Source of the DNA: Setaria digitata
Taxonomy: Eukaryota; Nematoda; Chromadorea; Rhabditida; Setariidae
Direction of reading: 5' to 3'
Length of the DNA stretch: 64,000 nt
Assembly: GCA_003640385.1 (NCBI GenBank)
Contig: RCAB01000073.1
Location: 1-64,000 of the forward strand
Shown here: piece by piece, positions 37,301-52,300 of the stretch
Position numbering within the stretch: position 1 is the first letter of the stretch
Layout: each line of letters starts with the position of its first letter
The notes under the pieces: model-generated
The model's input: the letters and a program-made list of their open reading frames with translations, nothing else
The model's database searches: none
What the model was told of the DNA's origin: nothing
Translations under genes and position numbers: made by a program

Positions 37301-40300
37301 AATGTTTCATGTTCCTAACTGATACATGTCACAGTATTCAATAATCTTATGTCCCAATCAAGTCAGAATATAAGCTCTAATCCCGAAGTCTGAACTTCTA
37401 GGGACTTCGTCCTTTAATGAGATCTCCCAAATTCTGAAAATGATAGGAACAATCAAACCTGCAATGCACAACAATCGGAGCATCGGCACGGCACTTTTCG
37501 GTATACTGGCGCACTCGTCGACGCAATTCAATGAAAGCGCTAATGTACGGCAAACTGTCCAGTTCCCACTCAGTGAAGTGAAAATGCTTGATGACACGTG
37601 TCTGCTGACCCACATCCGGATCCACTTTCGACAATCGTAACGTACGAATTACCTGCAAACTCATCCTTCACCTTTTTTTTTTTTCTTAAAACCGAATCGC
37701 TGGAGAAGATGCTTCAAAATCCTGTGCTATTATAAATACGATGAAGTTCCAATTACCGATTTTCTTATTCACTTTGCACAAATCCTTCCCAAAATTTATT
37801 TTAAGGTGATTGAAATATGGCGATCCTAATTTTGTAATGAAGAGATAAGACTTACTTTTAGTTCAGAGCTTTAGAAAAAGTTGAGCCGTTCCTTCCGAGA
37901 TATTATTAAATTATTGAACAAAAAGATATGCTGATTTAATAGTGCTTTTCTAAACTTACAAAGTGAGCATAACTTTTGGTTTCTAAGGTTTCCACTTCGA
38001 TTTGGCCATATTCACTGGAAGTAGCAGGCCAATATTGAAGGCACATAACCTATAATAATTATTTAAAGGAATTAATTTTGAATTCTGTGGTGTATTTCGA
38101 TAAAGTAATTTCACCATGAAATGTTCATTTTGAAAGCGTAATTTCATGCATTTGTCCATGCTTAGATCCTAGTGTCTTTATCCAGTTGCAATGAAAAGTA
38201 TAATCATGCCAAAATCCAGGATAATTTGTTAAAAAAAAAAGATAAAAAAATCTACTTCAGTGGAATAGCATTCAGTGTGCTTCACTATCGGAAACTATTT
38301 GGGATTAAGGATAAATAATTGCTGGAAACAAATTAATTTAGCTGGAAAATTTCAAAAACAAACCAACCCGCATAAAATCAAAAACTTTAGTTAACATAAC
38401 AATACAATTTGAGCCAAGCTCCCAAACCAATCGCCAAAATTCTGCTATGGCAGGTTTGGTTCTTACAGCTTGCGTTACGACGTAAGCTTTTTCTCGTAGC
38501 CAACTCTGAATGAAGAGTATCAAGAGTATTATCAGTATTATCCAGTCACTATCATCCATTCTCCTCACTACTTTCAGCTTTTTTTTTCCTTAAAAAGAAT
38601 GGAAAATGAAAAGCATTCAGAAATTCAATGCAGTTGTTAAACAAAATGTTCCGATTAAGCTTATTCTTTTCTTTTAAAACAAAAATTGAAAAATCAAGAA
38701 AAAGTCGTAGCTTATTAACAAAAAGAGACTAGTGTTATTTGTAGCAACCAATTTTAATCAAAGAAATGCTAAGTCAAGAAGGTGCAACAAAAATTCGTCT
38801 TATGAACGGATAGTAATGCAGGAGAACTAAAAAATCATAACTTTATATTTTAAAACCTGTAATGTTCAATGCCATCATAATTACTCAACTAACAACCAAC
38901 ATCTAGCTAAGATGAAAACTGATGGATTAGAAACTTGCATTAACATAACTGGCATTGGCGTAATGAGAATTTTTGTCACCAGGGAGCTTGCGTAGTATGA
39001 CACGATTGTAATCATACGGCACTGTGTCGGGAAATTGATTACGAGAACCCATTGCTTGACCAATATCACATCGACATTTGATCGGGTCCACAGAACGCAA
39101 TATCATCTGCAGACTTTTGACAATTCCTTGTATTTTCTTGAACGAGTTGAAGTCTCATAGTAAATAAGAAGAAAGACGTAAAGCCCAGGTCACCTATTGG
39201 AGAGAGGAAATGAGACATCAGATGGAGTAGAAAGTGGATCTGCTGACTAACTTACGGCTAATCTTGCTCCAAACTGATCAACCCTGTCAACTGTACTGAA
39301 TTGCTTTATCCGATTTGCATAGACGACCGCACAAGGTCAAATGTGTGTGCTTGCTGCTCGTGCAATGTGACCTTTCAAGAAACTCACAATATATTCGCCT
39401 TTAAATAAAATCCTTTTTTTCCGTCGTTCGGTGACATATGCAACAAATTTGGATGCATCAATAGGTGCTGACGGTGCTGCTTGCATTGCTTTTTCTTCTT
39501 GCACTGAAATGAACTTAGTCCTGTACCGGTCGAACCTCAACTTAATGTGAGACATTTCTGATTGGCTATCTAAATAAACTTCGTAGCAGATACTACTGTA
39601 ATGCTGGAAGTGAAATGTTTCTACAAAGCAGTAAGTGAATGAATGATTGAAAAAAAGACACTACTTTTATGTTTTTAAACTTAGGAAAACTCACAGAGAA
39701 ATGTTCAAGTCACCAAATATTACTTCGAATTTGAGGAATAAAACTTAACTCTAATTCATATTAGGATGAAATTATCAAGTAATATTCAAAACATTCTGCT
39801 TAAAAATGGTCCAGTAAGTGAATACAGGAATTTTGAGAAGAAAACTGAAGTGAATAAAAAGCCAAGGAAGGCGAAAGTTCACGTTAAGTTTGTTTTATCG
39901 AATGATTTCAGGTTGTATTTTAAATATTGTTAGTAGAAGTCAAACAGTACATAGGAGCTAAGAATTTAGCCTATTTTGATTTTAAATTTCAAATCCTTCT
40001 CCAAATATAATGAAGAGTTGAAAGTATTGATGAAGCGCTGTTGTTATTTTCTCCAGTATTCAAAAGAAAACTCTTCGATTTTTTTTTTAAATTATAGTGC
40101 ATTGAGTAATAAAACTTTTAACTTTTCTCATAGAAAGTGTGCAGGCGAAGTGTTCTCTAAATCTTAAAGATCTATCTTTTTGCTATATTTATTTTTTGAC
40201 GGTAGCAAAGATAAAACTTCCAAGGCTTTCTCTAATGATATCAAGACTCAATCTCGACGAAAGCCTGAAAACGAATCACTAATTATCGTGCAAGAATTTT

Positions 40301-43300
40301 AATCAATTACAATCTAATAGAGTTCTTCTCGAGAGTTTTTGAAGAAGTTTCACACATTATAATGTAATAATGATAGTGGATGACTTTTCGATGATAATGA
40401 CGATGGAAATATATGGAAAACATTATATCATGTGATTGTGTGATCTCGAACATCCTACAATATCCTGCTTGGATAACTCATACCACACTCAAGCACACTA
40501 TTGAATGTTTGGCATGTTTAGACCGAAAATGATGTTGGAAAAGAGTCCAAAAGACAGGATGAAACATTCTCTCAACAAACTTTTAGAAAGTAACAGCAAA
40601 TGATTCGCACAATAATGAAGCCGAAGTGTGAATTTTTGGAGGAATTTCTTCAAGTGAATTCTGAAATTTCTCGAACCATTCAATCTTTATTCACGAAGTA
40701 ACGGATGTGTACCTAAATGGAAATTTGCAATTTAGAAAGTGCAGTGAATCTTTGGATTCTATAAAAACTTTCTTATCAAAGAGTATTTTACGTTAAAGAA
40801 CTTTGTTATTCTCCATTTAGAATTGCCATCAAAGGTACTATGATAAAAAAAAAAACTTTTTAACAGAGCAGCGTGAAAAACCCATTAGTGTCAATGGAGG
40901 ATATAATACGTTAATGGATATTGTTGATGTACTAGGAAGTGATCACGGATATTAGCTATAGTCTTTTTTTTTTTTTGATACGTGAAGTATTTGAGTAAGA
41001 GGAGTAATAAGAGAGTGATGAGGTTGTTAAGTTTATTTTTGAAACAGTTGATCTCATTTGGAAATTTATCTCTTCCGTTTTTCTTGAAGAAATTTAAATG
41101 ATCAAGCAACTTTTCCTAAATGTAAATTAAAATCATAAAGATGATTTCATAATTGATTTCTTATGATGCAAATCGTTCCCTTTATCCTGATCATTTTTAT
41201 TTTTATTTTTTTCTTTTTAAATTGTCTTATAAGTTTGTGCATTAAAATAAATGATAAGCAAGACAATTTGATTATTAGAAGTCACTTGGAAAAAAATGTA
41301 GTAAATTTCAGGAAAGTTTTAAGGCTAATCAAAATTCAGTGCAGTCTTTAACTGTTAGATTTTTGTTGAAATTAATAGATAATTTCTTAATAATTTGAAA
41401 ATAGATAAGCATAGTTCCAAACAAAAAAATTTCAAGTAATGGGAAAAAGAACTTTGTCATTTTTACTTAAAACTATTTTCTTACAAATATTCTGTACTCA
41501 AGGAACTCCTTTGAAACTTAGAACTAGTTAGACGAAAAACAAATAAAATTAAATAACATAACGAATAATTCAATTTCAAGCAATTCAATTCACTTTTTAC
41601 TCGTTAAACAAATATGAATTTTCCAATAACAATAGCTTACAACATTTTGAACTTCGCTTGACTGAGCTTAAAGTAAACAGATAATTAATTAGCTCTGCTA
41701 TGCTTTGTTTTCTGCTTCAGATTAATCACTGCTGCTCTTTTACAGCACAAAACACACACATACATATATATATATACTTATAATAGAGAGTAAAAACTGC
41801 TGAAGGTTAATAGATTAAATAATCTTAGCGAAGAAAAATCTTAAGACTTCCTGTCACATCCCTTTGTGGCTGAATCCAGTCATGTACGTAATGTTATTTC
41901 TTAATTCTAAGTGATAGATAAGTTCATTTGCTGTAATAATTAATTGATCTTTTGGTTGCTTCTTGATGATAACAAAAGCTCGGAAATTATTTTTGGCTCT
42001 TTTTTTTTTTTGAGATATTATACTCCTCCGCAACAGTAGCGCATACTAAATTGTACTACTCCCTTCCTTTCCTTGTTGAAGCCTTTAGCTTCCTTGACTT
42101 GGCCTATTTTTATTCTTAGTCTTCCGAAGAAGTAGTTTGTTCTTTAATTTCTTGATTTTATCACGTTATCAGTTAAACGATTGCAAAAAATCATGGTTTA
42201 GAAAAGTATGGTTTTGATCAAATTATTGCTATATGATAATTCGAATCAGTCGATATTGACATCTTTCACCAATCAGTTGTAGAAGCAATATATTGATTGT
42301 ATGGAATATGTGTCTAAAGTGATTTAAGTTTTAAAGAACACTTCACGTCAACTAAAAAGTTCACACTAGCATTGCAGACGACAGAACTGTTAGTAAAACA
42401 TTCTACAGCAATTTTTCAAGTAAGCTATTTGAAGGAATACTATTTAGTAATTTATAAACATCTGAAAGCTTTATATGTAAGCATTCCTTCCAAAAAAGCA
42501 TTTCTCTTATTTTACCTTTCAAGTGTCAAGCTAATTTACCTCATTAATGGAAAATACTCTTACCTAGGCCCAAAAAAGGAACTTGTTTCACATGAATGAA
42601 GAGATTATCAAAAGAGCCCAAAAATTTTGGCATGTTAAAACTAGTGAAGGTGCTCAAGACTACTTTTCTAAAATGGTCTTAGCTAGTAGCACCAGATGAC
42701 AGCAGTGATGATCGAGGAATTAGATTATCGCAGACAAATCGTTCTTAGCAAAATTAGTGATAATTCTCGGTTGGGATTTCATCTTCTAATTTGAAACAAG
42801 AAAGTGAATCACTGCAAACAGTCAAAAAGGTTGGAATCCATAGGGAATATGAAGTTGAACCTATCCATCATGTCTCCTATAACAAGTAAATATTAAAAAT
42901 CATTATTGAAAATCAATAATGCAGCTAAGATATTAAATGAGAAAATTGAATTTCCTTTGAGTTATCTCATTTTATAAAATTGCTTTGCTCTAATTTAATC
43001 ACCCTGATATCTCATCTTATCAATACAGCTCCCGCTTACTGTTCATCACTTCGACCTATCGGTAATTAGAGTCTTTGTATTATCTCATTAATTTCATATC
43101 AAATTAATCAGTAATTAGCATCCCGTACAGTCTCTTGATTTCTATTAATTACGTACATTTAAGAGGCTTTTGGTAGATAAACATATCTTCTGTGTATAAT
43201 AATCATAGTACTAGCAGAGCATAATGATTCTTGGAAATGTTCAAGAACGTTTCGAGTTGTAAAGCTTTCTCCACCAATATCCGTCTGCTCTAACAACTGT

Positions 43301-46300
43301 TCTCTCGATTTAAAGGGTAAAGCTGTCAAATTTTGACAATTTGACAAAAATTTGCTGATGTATTTGCTTAATATGATGTAATTAACCTTTGGCTATATAA
43401 ATAATGCATAAGAGAGAAGTTAAGCAAAAGTAATACGAGAAGGATTTAGGATTCTTCCTGAAAGAAACTTCTCATGAAAAAGAGATTATCATCAAAAATA
43501 GAGAAGAAATGGGTAGGTATAGATCAGTAGTAATAGAAACGAGTGTTAAGGACTAAAATATTAGATGAAGCTTCGAAAATTTAATACTGTTTGTTAATAA
43601 ATTCGCAATTAATTGAATTGAAAATATGTGGATATGGAAAAAGAAGTCGATCATTTCAAAAATTTTAGTGAAATGAAGATTGAGAAAGTTTTGTCGAATT
43701 AAAAATGTTACCATAGCTTGAACTTCTATTAAAAAATATGAAACAATTGAGCTATAAAAACAAAAAAAATTAACCAATACGACAAATTGGCAGCTGAAAC
43801 TTAGTGAAGATGCAATTTTTGCAAAACTATGTGATATTTGAACTAAAAATTTTAGGATGAATTTGAAAAAATTTGAAAAAGAAAAATTTTGTGATGTTTG
43901 TAAAGACTGCGCTTTACTTTCAATTATTCTGTGTGAAGAATAATCTTTTGGCAGTATTTCAGAAAGCTTTGAAAGTAAGAAAATTGATGAAGTGATTTAA
44001 TTAATTACCATATCGTAATTGTTTGTTTAGATGATGCGGTGAGTAGTTCTGCCAAGCAACAATTGCATTACGACGTTTCCGTTTTTGGACTGCTAAACCA
44101 CGGGTCGATTTGGTGGAATTATCGGAAATTGTTGCAACTTTAGCACCTGAGGAAGTTGGTGCTTCATGCGCTTGCAATGCAGGTCCGGAACGCATTGCCT
44201 CCAGAACCAGACTTATTTCAGAAGCTGATTTTCGCAAATTTGACCATATTTTAGGCACGTACAAATCTCGAAACGATTCACGCAGCGATTCTCGAAATGA
44301 CAACTTCGGTGATGACAATGTAACGGATGGTGATGGCGTTGACTGCTGCTTAGATGGCGAAGCATTCTGCTGATGAATTGATTCATGTTCGTAATAACGC
44401 GAATAATTATAAGGTGGCAATGGCCTCAGATGCTGCTGCTCTCGTTCCAGTAATTGCTTCTGCCTAATACGATGAGGTCCCGCGGTTTCTGGTGCAACAG
44501 AACTGTTGCCTGTTGAAACCTTTGGTGTCATCGCCATTATTTCTTTGCAGCAGTCAGAATTCAATAAAAGAATTTAGCAAAGAATATTATCGATATCTTT
44601 TGATAATATTTCGTAGGTCGCATAAGAAATTTAGAAGCAAAATACGCTAGATAGAAATAGAAAGAATGCTTTCGTACCAAACAATCTTCTTAAATTCATC
44701 AACGAATCCGCCGTCGACCGGTGGCAGAGATAAAACGCATGCGGAAACTTATCACATGATGTGGCAGAACTGTCATAGCGGAATTTTCCTGTCGTTGAAA
44801 TTAGGCTAATAAATAAGCTCTTTAATGGATTCGTAGTTTGTTTCCCCTTAAACTTGAGCCATAAAATATACTCAAAGCCTTCTCGTTCCACTCAAATCGC
44901 AATGGATTGCAGTAGAGCACTGTCACTGTTGCAATCAAAGAAAATTAATACATAATAAGGAAATTCAATTATCGGAGCACACATTTCGAAAATTTGATTG
45001 TTGGGAGGCAAATTTTGAAAATTTGATTGTTCAGACACATTTATTTCAGTCAGAATATTCGAAGAGATATTACTAATGCACGATATTATTTCCAAAAAAT
45101 AATGAAATATGAAATAATGGACTTCTGAATCTGTTGATGAATCTTACTTTAAGAGTTCAAGGCTAGTTTCAAGATCTCATTAATTCACTGTTGCATATTT
45201 GGATTTGTGGGAACTTCCATAAAAATGTAACAAACGACTGCAAAGGTCAGGCGAACCAAAAAAATGTAAAGAGAAATTAAAAAAAAAAAAAAAAATTGCT
45301 TATTATTTCTGTTATTTTTTTTTTGATTTTGAAGACTGCGACGGAATTTTAGAAGTCTGCAATGTTTATAAAAGGGATAAAAATTAATAGCGAGCAAAAT
45401 AGAATGATGTAATCACTGTTCCATCTTTAATTAATTGATATAATGAGAAAAATAGGTTTTCAAGAAAAAAAAAAACAATTCTGAATGAATGAATATTTGG
45501 TCATTTGGAAAGAACACATGGTGCAAATATAAATTGACCGGAATTCCGCTTATTGCTTTCCAAATTGAGAAAAATTTGCAGATTCATCAGAATTGTACTC
45601 AATTATTGTTGAAGAATGTTCAAAATATTTAGCAAGCTTCTGAGATATCTATTGCTTTTTGGTTCGGGATTCTTGCTCCAAAAATTATGGTCAGGAAATT
45701 CCTTTATATAGAAAGAATTTTTAATTAGTATTTTGTGGCTTAGCAAATGAAAATAATTATTCACTATCTGAAAAAAAATGAAAAATATACCAAAAAGATT
45801 TTGTTAGGTTTTTCTTTTCTTTTTTTTTGCAATAATCCAACAAATAATGAGATGAACACAATATTTTTAAAGGAAAAATTTAAATAACAATTTATTTGTC
45901 ATCGAATTTAAAAACGCTAAAATATTCGAAGTTTAATTAAAGACTAACAAATTATTTGAGAAATTAGCATAAAGATACAAAAATTCTCACGAGAAATCGA
46001 AAAATAACTCCCGAATGAAGCAGCTCTCTTTGAGTGTGCAGCACAAAATAATACTTCAATAATTACATTAGCGACAGGTGATAACACCTTGAAAATCAAA
46101 ATAACACAAGTCAGGAATTCTTTTTTCATCTATCAGTGTACAAAATGAAAAAGGACCGGGAAAGATATGTATATTCTGCCATATAGTTCATGACGAATGT
46201 CAGTTTACTATACTAATCACTATTATTTACTACTACTTATTATTAGTACTTAATTAATTTTTATGATATTCGAGCAGGATGTTTTTAGCTGAAGGATGGG

Positions 46301-49300
46301 GAAGGGGAGAGTACCGGAGAGAGATGAACAGGTGACTTCGACAGAAGGAAGCATTACTGCAAACCGTTAGCAGTACAGCTCAAGAAGTTTTTCAACAATT
46401 TTGTTTGAGTCCATCTGGTCAAGAACTCAAAGATGTTGAGAAAATTCGTTCGTTTACCTCCCGTAAACACCGATAGCAAAATGAAAGGAAGGGCATAATT
46501 TGTAGAATCAATATTAATTACAACAATTTAATCAGTAAATAGGTAAGGTGAGGATAAACTTGTGCAGCAAATAAATGGCTAATTGATATATTACTATTGC
46601 TAACAATAGTAGATATGAAAGAAGGAATTATTAATAATGCTTTCCAGCCTGAAAGATGTGATCTGAATATTTCATTATTTGTGCATGTTCATAAAAATTT
46701 CAAACGCTGATGGAATGAAGTATGAGATTCTGAATGTCTTCCATTGATGGAACGGGCATCGGAATTGATTACACTATTAACGGATATCACTGATCAACAA
46801 CAGTAGCTAGGACGATATCAATATTACAATATTGAATATTTTGAAGATGGAAGAAGAAAGTATTTAAAATGAGGGGAAAAGTACTGGGATAGAAATTTAC
46901 GAGCTTGCGAAGGAAAAGGAGAGCCGTAAAATAGGATTCAAGAACAGGTGGATCTCAGGATGGCGGTGGATAGAGATGGGATGGGAAGTCTAAGGTTAAC
47001 AAGTTAGAAAGCAAGCTAAGTTATCTGATAGATATCGAGCTGAAGAGAGAACTAGAAAAGTAAAAGAACAAAGCTGAAAACTTTTATCCCTTACTCTTCT
47101 TGGATCCACTGAGCTTTCTTTTCCTCCTTTTCCTCACCTCCCTGATGAGTGATGTGCTAATGGTCCTGATGTTATTTTGCTAAGGAAACAAATTTACAAA
47201 GTAAGTTCATGAACTAAACTGCATCTTATTTCTGTTATCACTACTATTATCATCATCATTTTATCAGTGCCCTTATCTCTGCTATCACTATTTGTCCTTT
47301 CGGTCCACCTTGTTTATCAGCTCTTCCGAAAATTTTTGCCCTTTACCATTCCATTCTTTCTGAAATTTTTCTTCGTTCTTTCCCTTCAGTTTAACTGTCT
47401 CTTTAATTTGCTTACTATTATTTTAAGAAACTGTTCAATTCTTCAAATAATTTTATTTCGTTAAATGGTACAATAGAGATGGTTTCTAATAATTTCTTTA
47501 AAATATTCATTTTGTACCGAAACCCACGAGTCAAAGAATTCTGTAACTTGCATTTTAACTTCTTGGCTTTTAAATTACATTCATAAAAAAGTTTTTTGCC
47601 TGTTTAAGAATTATAATCGGTCAAACGGAATATTTTTTCTCTTTCAAAAATTTGCAAATAGGGCACTAACTGAAATTGAGGACAAAGTGCAAAATTTTTG
47701 AGATTTGGCTGCAGGCACCGATGTTACTCGTAATAAACTGTAAGATAATAGACATAAAAAAGGTCTGAAATTTCATTAACTTACAAGATCGTTGAACAAA
47801 CAAGAAAATAAGTGGAACGACAGCAAATTGGAGGACTAACAGAGGTTGGTTATGAGATAAGAAGTAGAATTGTAATAAGTTTGACAGTATAAAGTAAATA
47901 TACAAATCACAAAAACGAAACTGAATACACGCCAACATGTCCAAAAAAAAGCCAATTAATTTTCATCAGTTTTGTGAGAAATATTATGAAGTGGGAATTG
48001 ATCGTTAACACAGTATCAAAACGGGAATACTGATAAATGAATTACAGCATTTGTGGTCGTATGTATAGAGCAGTCCTAATGTGAAATCAATAACAAAATA
48101 GCCCAATTTCGAAACTCTCATAGTGGAAAAATGAAGACAAATTTGGCCAGACTCCTTGAAAATATTCATTTGTTCTGTTCACTAAATGCGTTTAGTGTAT
48201 GCTGAAGCCTGGTCAGTTTCTTCTAAAAGGATACTTCAGTAATTGTAAGGAATTGGTCAATTCGACAAGTAAATCCTTCATATCAAATTTTGATTTTTCT
48301 GACTCGAGAATACCTGGTAAAAGAAGCGCTGAATGAAATAAATTTGGCTGGTATATTAGCGAACTAGACGAGACTGGAATAGAAAGGTAATAATCGAACT
48401 GAGGAACTTCACTAAATTTAATTTCCAAATTTCATAAAAGAATAGCTATTTAAATCAACTAAAAGATTAAAATGAGTAGAAATTTACATTGAGTTTTTCT
48501 GCAAACGATTTAAAAAATTTTTATAACTGAAAAATAAGAAAACAATTCGGTAAAAATTCAATTATCTTATAAAGAACAATTTTGGGAAGAAAAACTATTT
48601 AAAGGCGATCAAATCATAATTTTATCTTACTTGATCAATTTTTCCTGAGATATTTCATAGCCTGTAATTTTGAAGATTAAAAAACAAAAATTCTGATATC
48701 GATAACTTTGTGCAACTTTCCAGATTGTTTTCCAATAATAAGCGTGTTGTATGTTGAAGAATAAATTGTATTAGCCCTTATTTGATGCTCATAAATTTTA
48801 TTCCTTTCAGTTACACTCATATATAAAAGAACCACAAATTTAATTAATATATAAAGCTTTTTTTATTACTAACCTAAGAAATCTAACAGGATATATATGT
48901 GTGTATGCTAATTAGCTGTCATAATTTGTTTGTTTGAATTCTTAAAATACATATATAATGCTTGAATGGATTTCACAGATATTTCATACACTTCTAATAT
49001 GATAGCTAGCCAATGAGGTTAATACTTTTAAGAAAAATAAAATCTCTCTTGAAGATTTGGGGAAGGAAACAGGAACTTTTGGGAAGTGATGATATCCGGA
49101 AAAGTTAGTGATAAGTAGGAATTCGTTGAATATCAAAGACTTTTTTTTTTTTAATATGGATCTGAGAACTAAATTTTCGTAAGAAATATCTAAATTTGAA
49201 ATTTTTGCTATATTTAAATGCTTTAGACGAAATTCATAATGCATCAATTTTACGCATTTGATGGACACTAGTGAAGTGATGGAAGTGAAAAAAATTCTCA

Positions 49301-52300
49301 AAAGAAAAACAAAACATTTTTGAAAATTTAAATATTATTCAAATTTGTGCTTATCTATTTAAATCATAGCAACCATCAAATAATGAAGCTCATAAGTGCA
49401 CAACACTCCTCTTTCGATGAACTATTTTTTTATTTCCAACACAATGAAGAGTTAAAAATGGATAAAGAAGTGCAACGATGACCTTAGTTACCTAATTCAA
49501 AATTAGTCAAGAAAAAGTTTGAAACAACGACAGCAACTACCTGGAGTGCTTCTTGTCACTTCCCAAGAGTTCAAGTCATTTTAGAAAGTGTCACTGTGAG
49601 ATGGAGTGACGAGGACATGTATTCTTCTGTTAAATTATGAAAAATTTGCAAAAAAAAAAAAAAAATTGTTGTGAAGTGTTTGTGTTGTTAGCACAGTTAC
49701 GATTGTGATTGCCTTCTTCTTCGGTCAATTATTATAAGCTATTGATGATGAAACAAGAGCTTTTACTTGAAAATTTCACTTTAACAAGCTTTTTTATTAT
49801 TGTCTGAGTTAAACAGGCTAATGAGGCACATTAATTAATTAGTGATAAGAACGATGTGTCAAATGCAGAATGATGAAATTCCGCTATATCATCGGATGTA
49901 ATTTCCTTTTCTGAATAAAAATCGCTATTAAGTCCCAATTAAATTTTTACACTTTTTTCCTTGTTAGAATATTTAGACTTATCGTCATATTTGTAAGGAA
50001 AAGTGAAGAGATGGCTATACAAGCATAACTCACTTATTAATTATTTTTCCCTTTACTTAATACTATAAATAAAGATTGAATTTAAATGGAAAGCAAATGA
50101 GGCGACAAATTAAAATGCAAAGTATTAAAGACTAACCAGGTTCTCTTTCACCACCCAGAAGTTCGGATATTTCTTCAGAGTATAATTTCTTTTTGCTCAG
50201 CAAAGAATTCTAATTAATATTCTGTCCAAGTTCACATTGACTGCCAATTAAATAATTTTTTTGAAATTTTAAGAAACCTTTGAGCAAGTCAATAAAAGGA
50301 CATATCATGAAGTTTTTGAAACTAAAAAGATAAATAAAAGATGAAAAGTAGTGAAGAATTTTGGAGAAGAAAATCAGAACTTATTTTGGAATAGCTTAAA
50401 AAAACTTTTCTCCTTCACAAAACACACACACATAAGCAAAGCCCATGTCCAACATTATTCATTCTTCCTTGATGACGTTTGATGGAGCGGCCATGGATTT
50501 GCTATCCAGACGGTTGATCCATCTAAAAAGCCTTGAACAGTCAAGTTATCCGGAAGCAATAGCTTTTTTTTTTTCATAATCCATTAGAAGCTCACGCAGT
50601 TTCGAAGAAGTTTGACTTAAACTGAAAGGTCGACCTGCTAATAATTGCTACGAATGACTTGATGATTGAGATAATGCGCGAAGTCCATTATAAATTCGAC
50701 TACTGAACTAAAAAATTCCACATAATTTATGAAAAATTATCGAGCAAAACTTCAGAACTGAGTGTAGCAAACTAAGTAGCTTCTAGTCTTTACAAAATTT
50801 GAATTTAGCAGTAAAAAATATTTGCTAGATGCCAGTTCATTCATCCATCCATCAAAGAGTAGCCACTGATTGAGTGACAGATAAAGTAGGATAAAGGCAA
50901 AGCAGAAAAAGCTTCTTATCTATCAATGTGACGACCTGAATGCTTCCTAAAACAATTTTATGCCACACATACTTCTTTACCCCGTGATGCAATAATAAAA
51001 CATTAGTCGCGCATCGAGAATCAAACCGTCCCAAATAACAGAAATCAAAATCAGATGGAAGTAAAGTCAGTCGAGAGAACGATTAATCAGTTCATTTTCA
51101 ATTCAATTTACAACATTTCAAAAACGCGTTTAATTGACTACTTCTTCAGATCCCGCACCTTATCTGTAGGCTTTTAATTCTAATTTAACGATTCCTTTTT
51201 AAAACTTCCTGAACAATTAGCCAAGGACCCAAAAAGATACAGATTCTTATATCACGTTCTTATGTCCTAAATTGAGGCTATATTTAACTGTCATTGAAAC
51301 AACACTTCTGGCTCTTTTTGATACTTACTGAAAAAAAAAAAAAAAAAAAAATTTACAAGAATTAATTTGAATATATAAAGCAACGAAGACATCTAAGTTT
51401 TTTTTGCTTATAATCAATGTTCATGAAAAATCATAGTAATATGACGCAAGAAACTTAAATAGAATACATGCGCATACTGCTCATACGATGCATGCGATTA
51501 TTATAATATAAAATTAAGCAGCAGGAGATTGAAATAAAATGCTTAGAAAGATGTTTTCAGAAAAAGCTCACCTTTTTCTCGTTTCAATAATTTCATTCGC
51601 TGGGCTTCTTCCTTTTCTCTGAAACAGATTTTTCTTTTGAACTTTAAAATAATATTTTAAATTGTAAAAGATCGGATTCATCAGAAGTCCTCTATGTTAA
51701 TATTTTGCTTTTAAATTCTTCAGTAAAATTTATGAAAAATATCCTGAATAATAAATCATTGATTTAGACGAAATATTAATCATAATTTTTCTGAATGAGT
51801 GATTTTTAATTCGTTTAGCTGATATTTTGATAAATTATTGCAATAAATCAGCTCATATAACTTGATTTATGCAACTTTATGTTTCAGACCTTTGTTGTTA
51901 AAGGTGCATTGCATAATTTTTTTTTTATCAAACTTTCAGTAAAAATTCGGAATTGCATGCGTCATATAACAAATGGGATGTTCATAATTTAACTCTAACT
52001 CTCGAGTTCAAGTTCAGTTGGCAACTTCAGTCTGATTAGCTTAAGTTCTTTCTTTCTTTAGCACATCTCACTCTATTGTTAGAAAAAGAAAATGAAGTGT
52101 TAATGGATGTCCAAAATGGCAAGAAACAAGAAGGAATGATTTAAAACAGTTAACTGATCCACAGATATTTCCTCGATTTCAAAAATGCTACTATTAATAA
52201 AATTAACTCATTCAGAATGAAGCAAAAATGTTTTGCTATAATAGTAGAATGACATGACAGCATAATAATGAGCAATTGAAATAATTTAAATTTAATTTTT

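Larger units (their letters stand above)
30877..37458 (-). other. 6.6-kb intron of the tandem-phosphatase gene containing a nested + strand gene
   Basis: The intron splits the codon just after the catalytic-position Cys of domain 1: GCATTGCAG/GTTTGA at 37459/37458 and TTTTGCAG/TAACGG at 30877/30876. From about 30.9 to 35.4 kb it is AT-rich with homopolymers and no clear exon. 35.5-37.3 kb carries the nested gene. Confidence 0.65.

Noticed and set aside
44110..44373. 87-codon + strand frame
   Set aside because: Antisense shadow of phosphatase exon 4.
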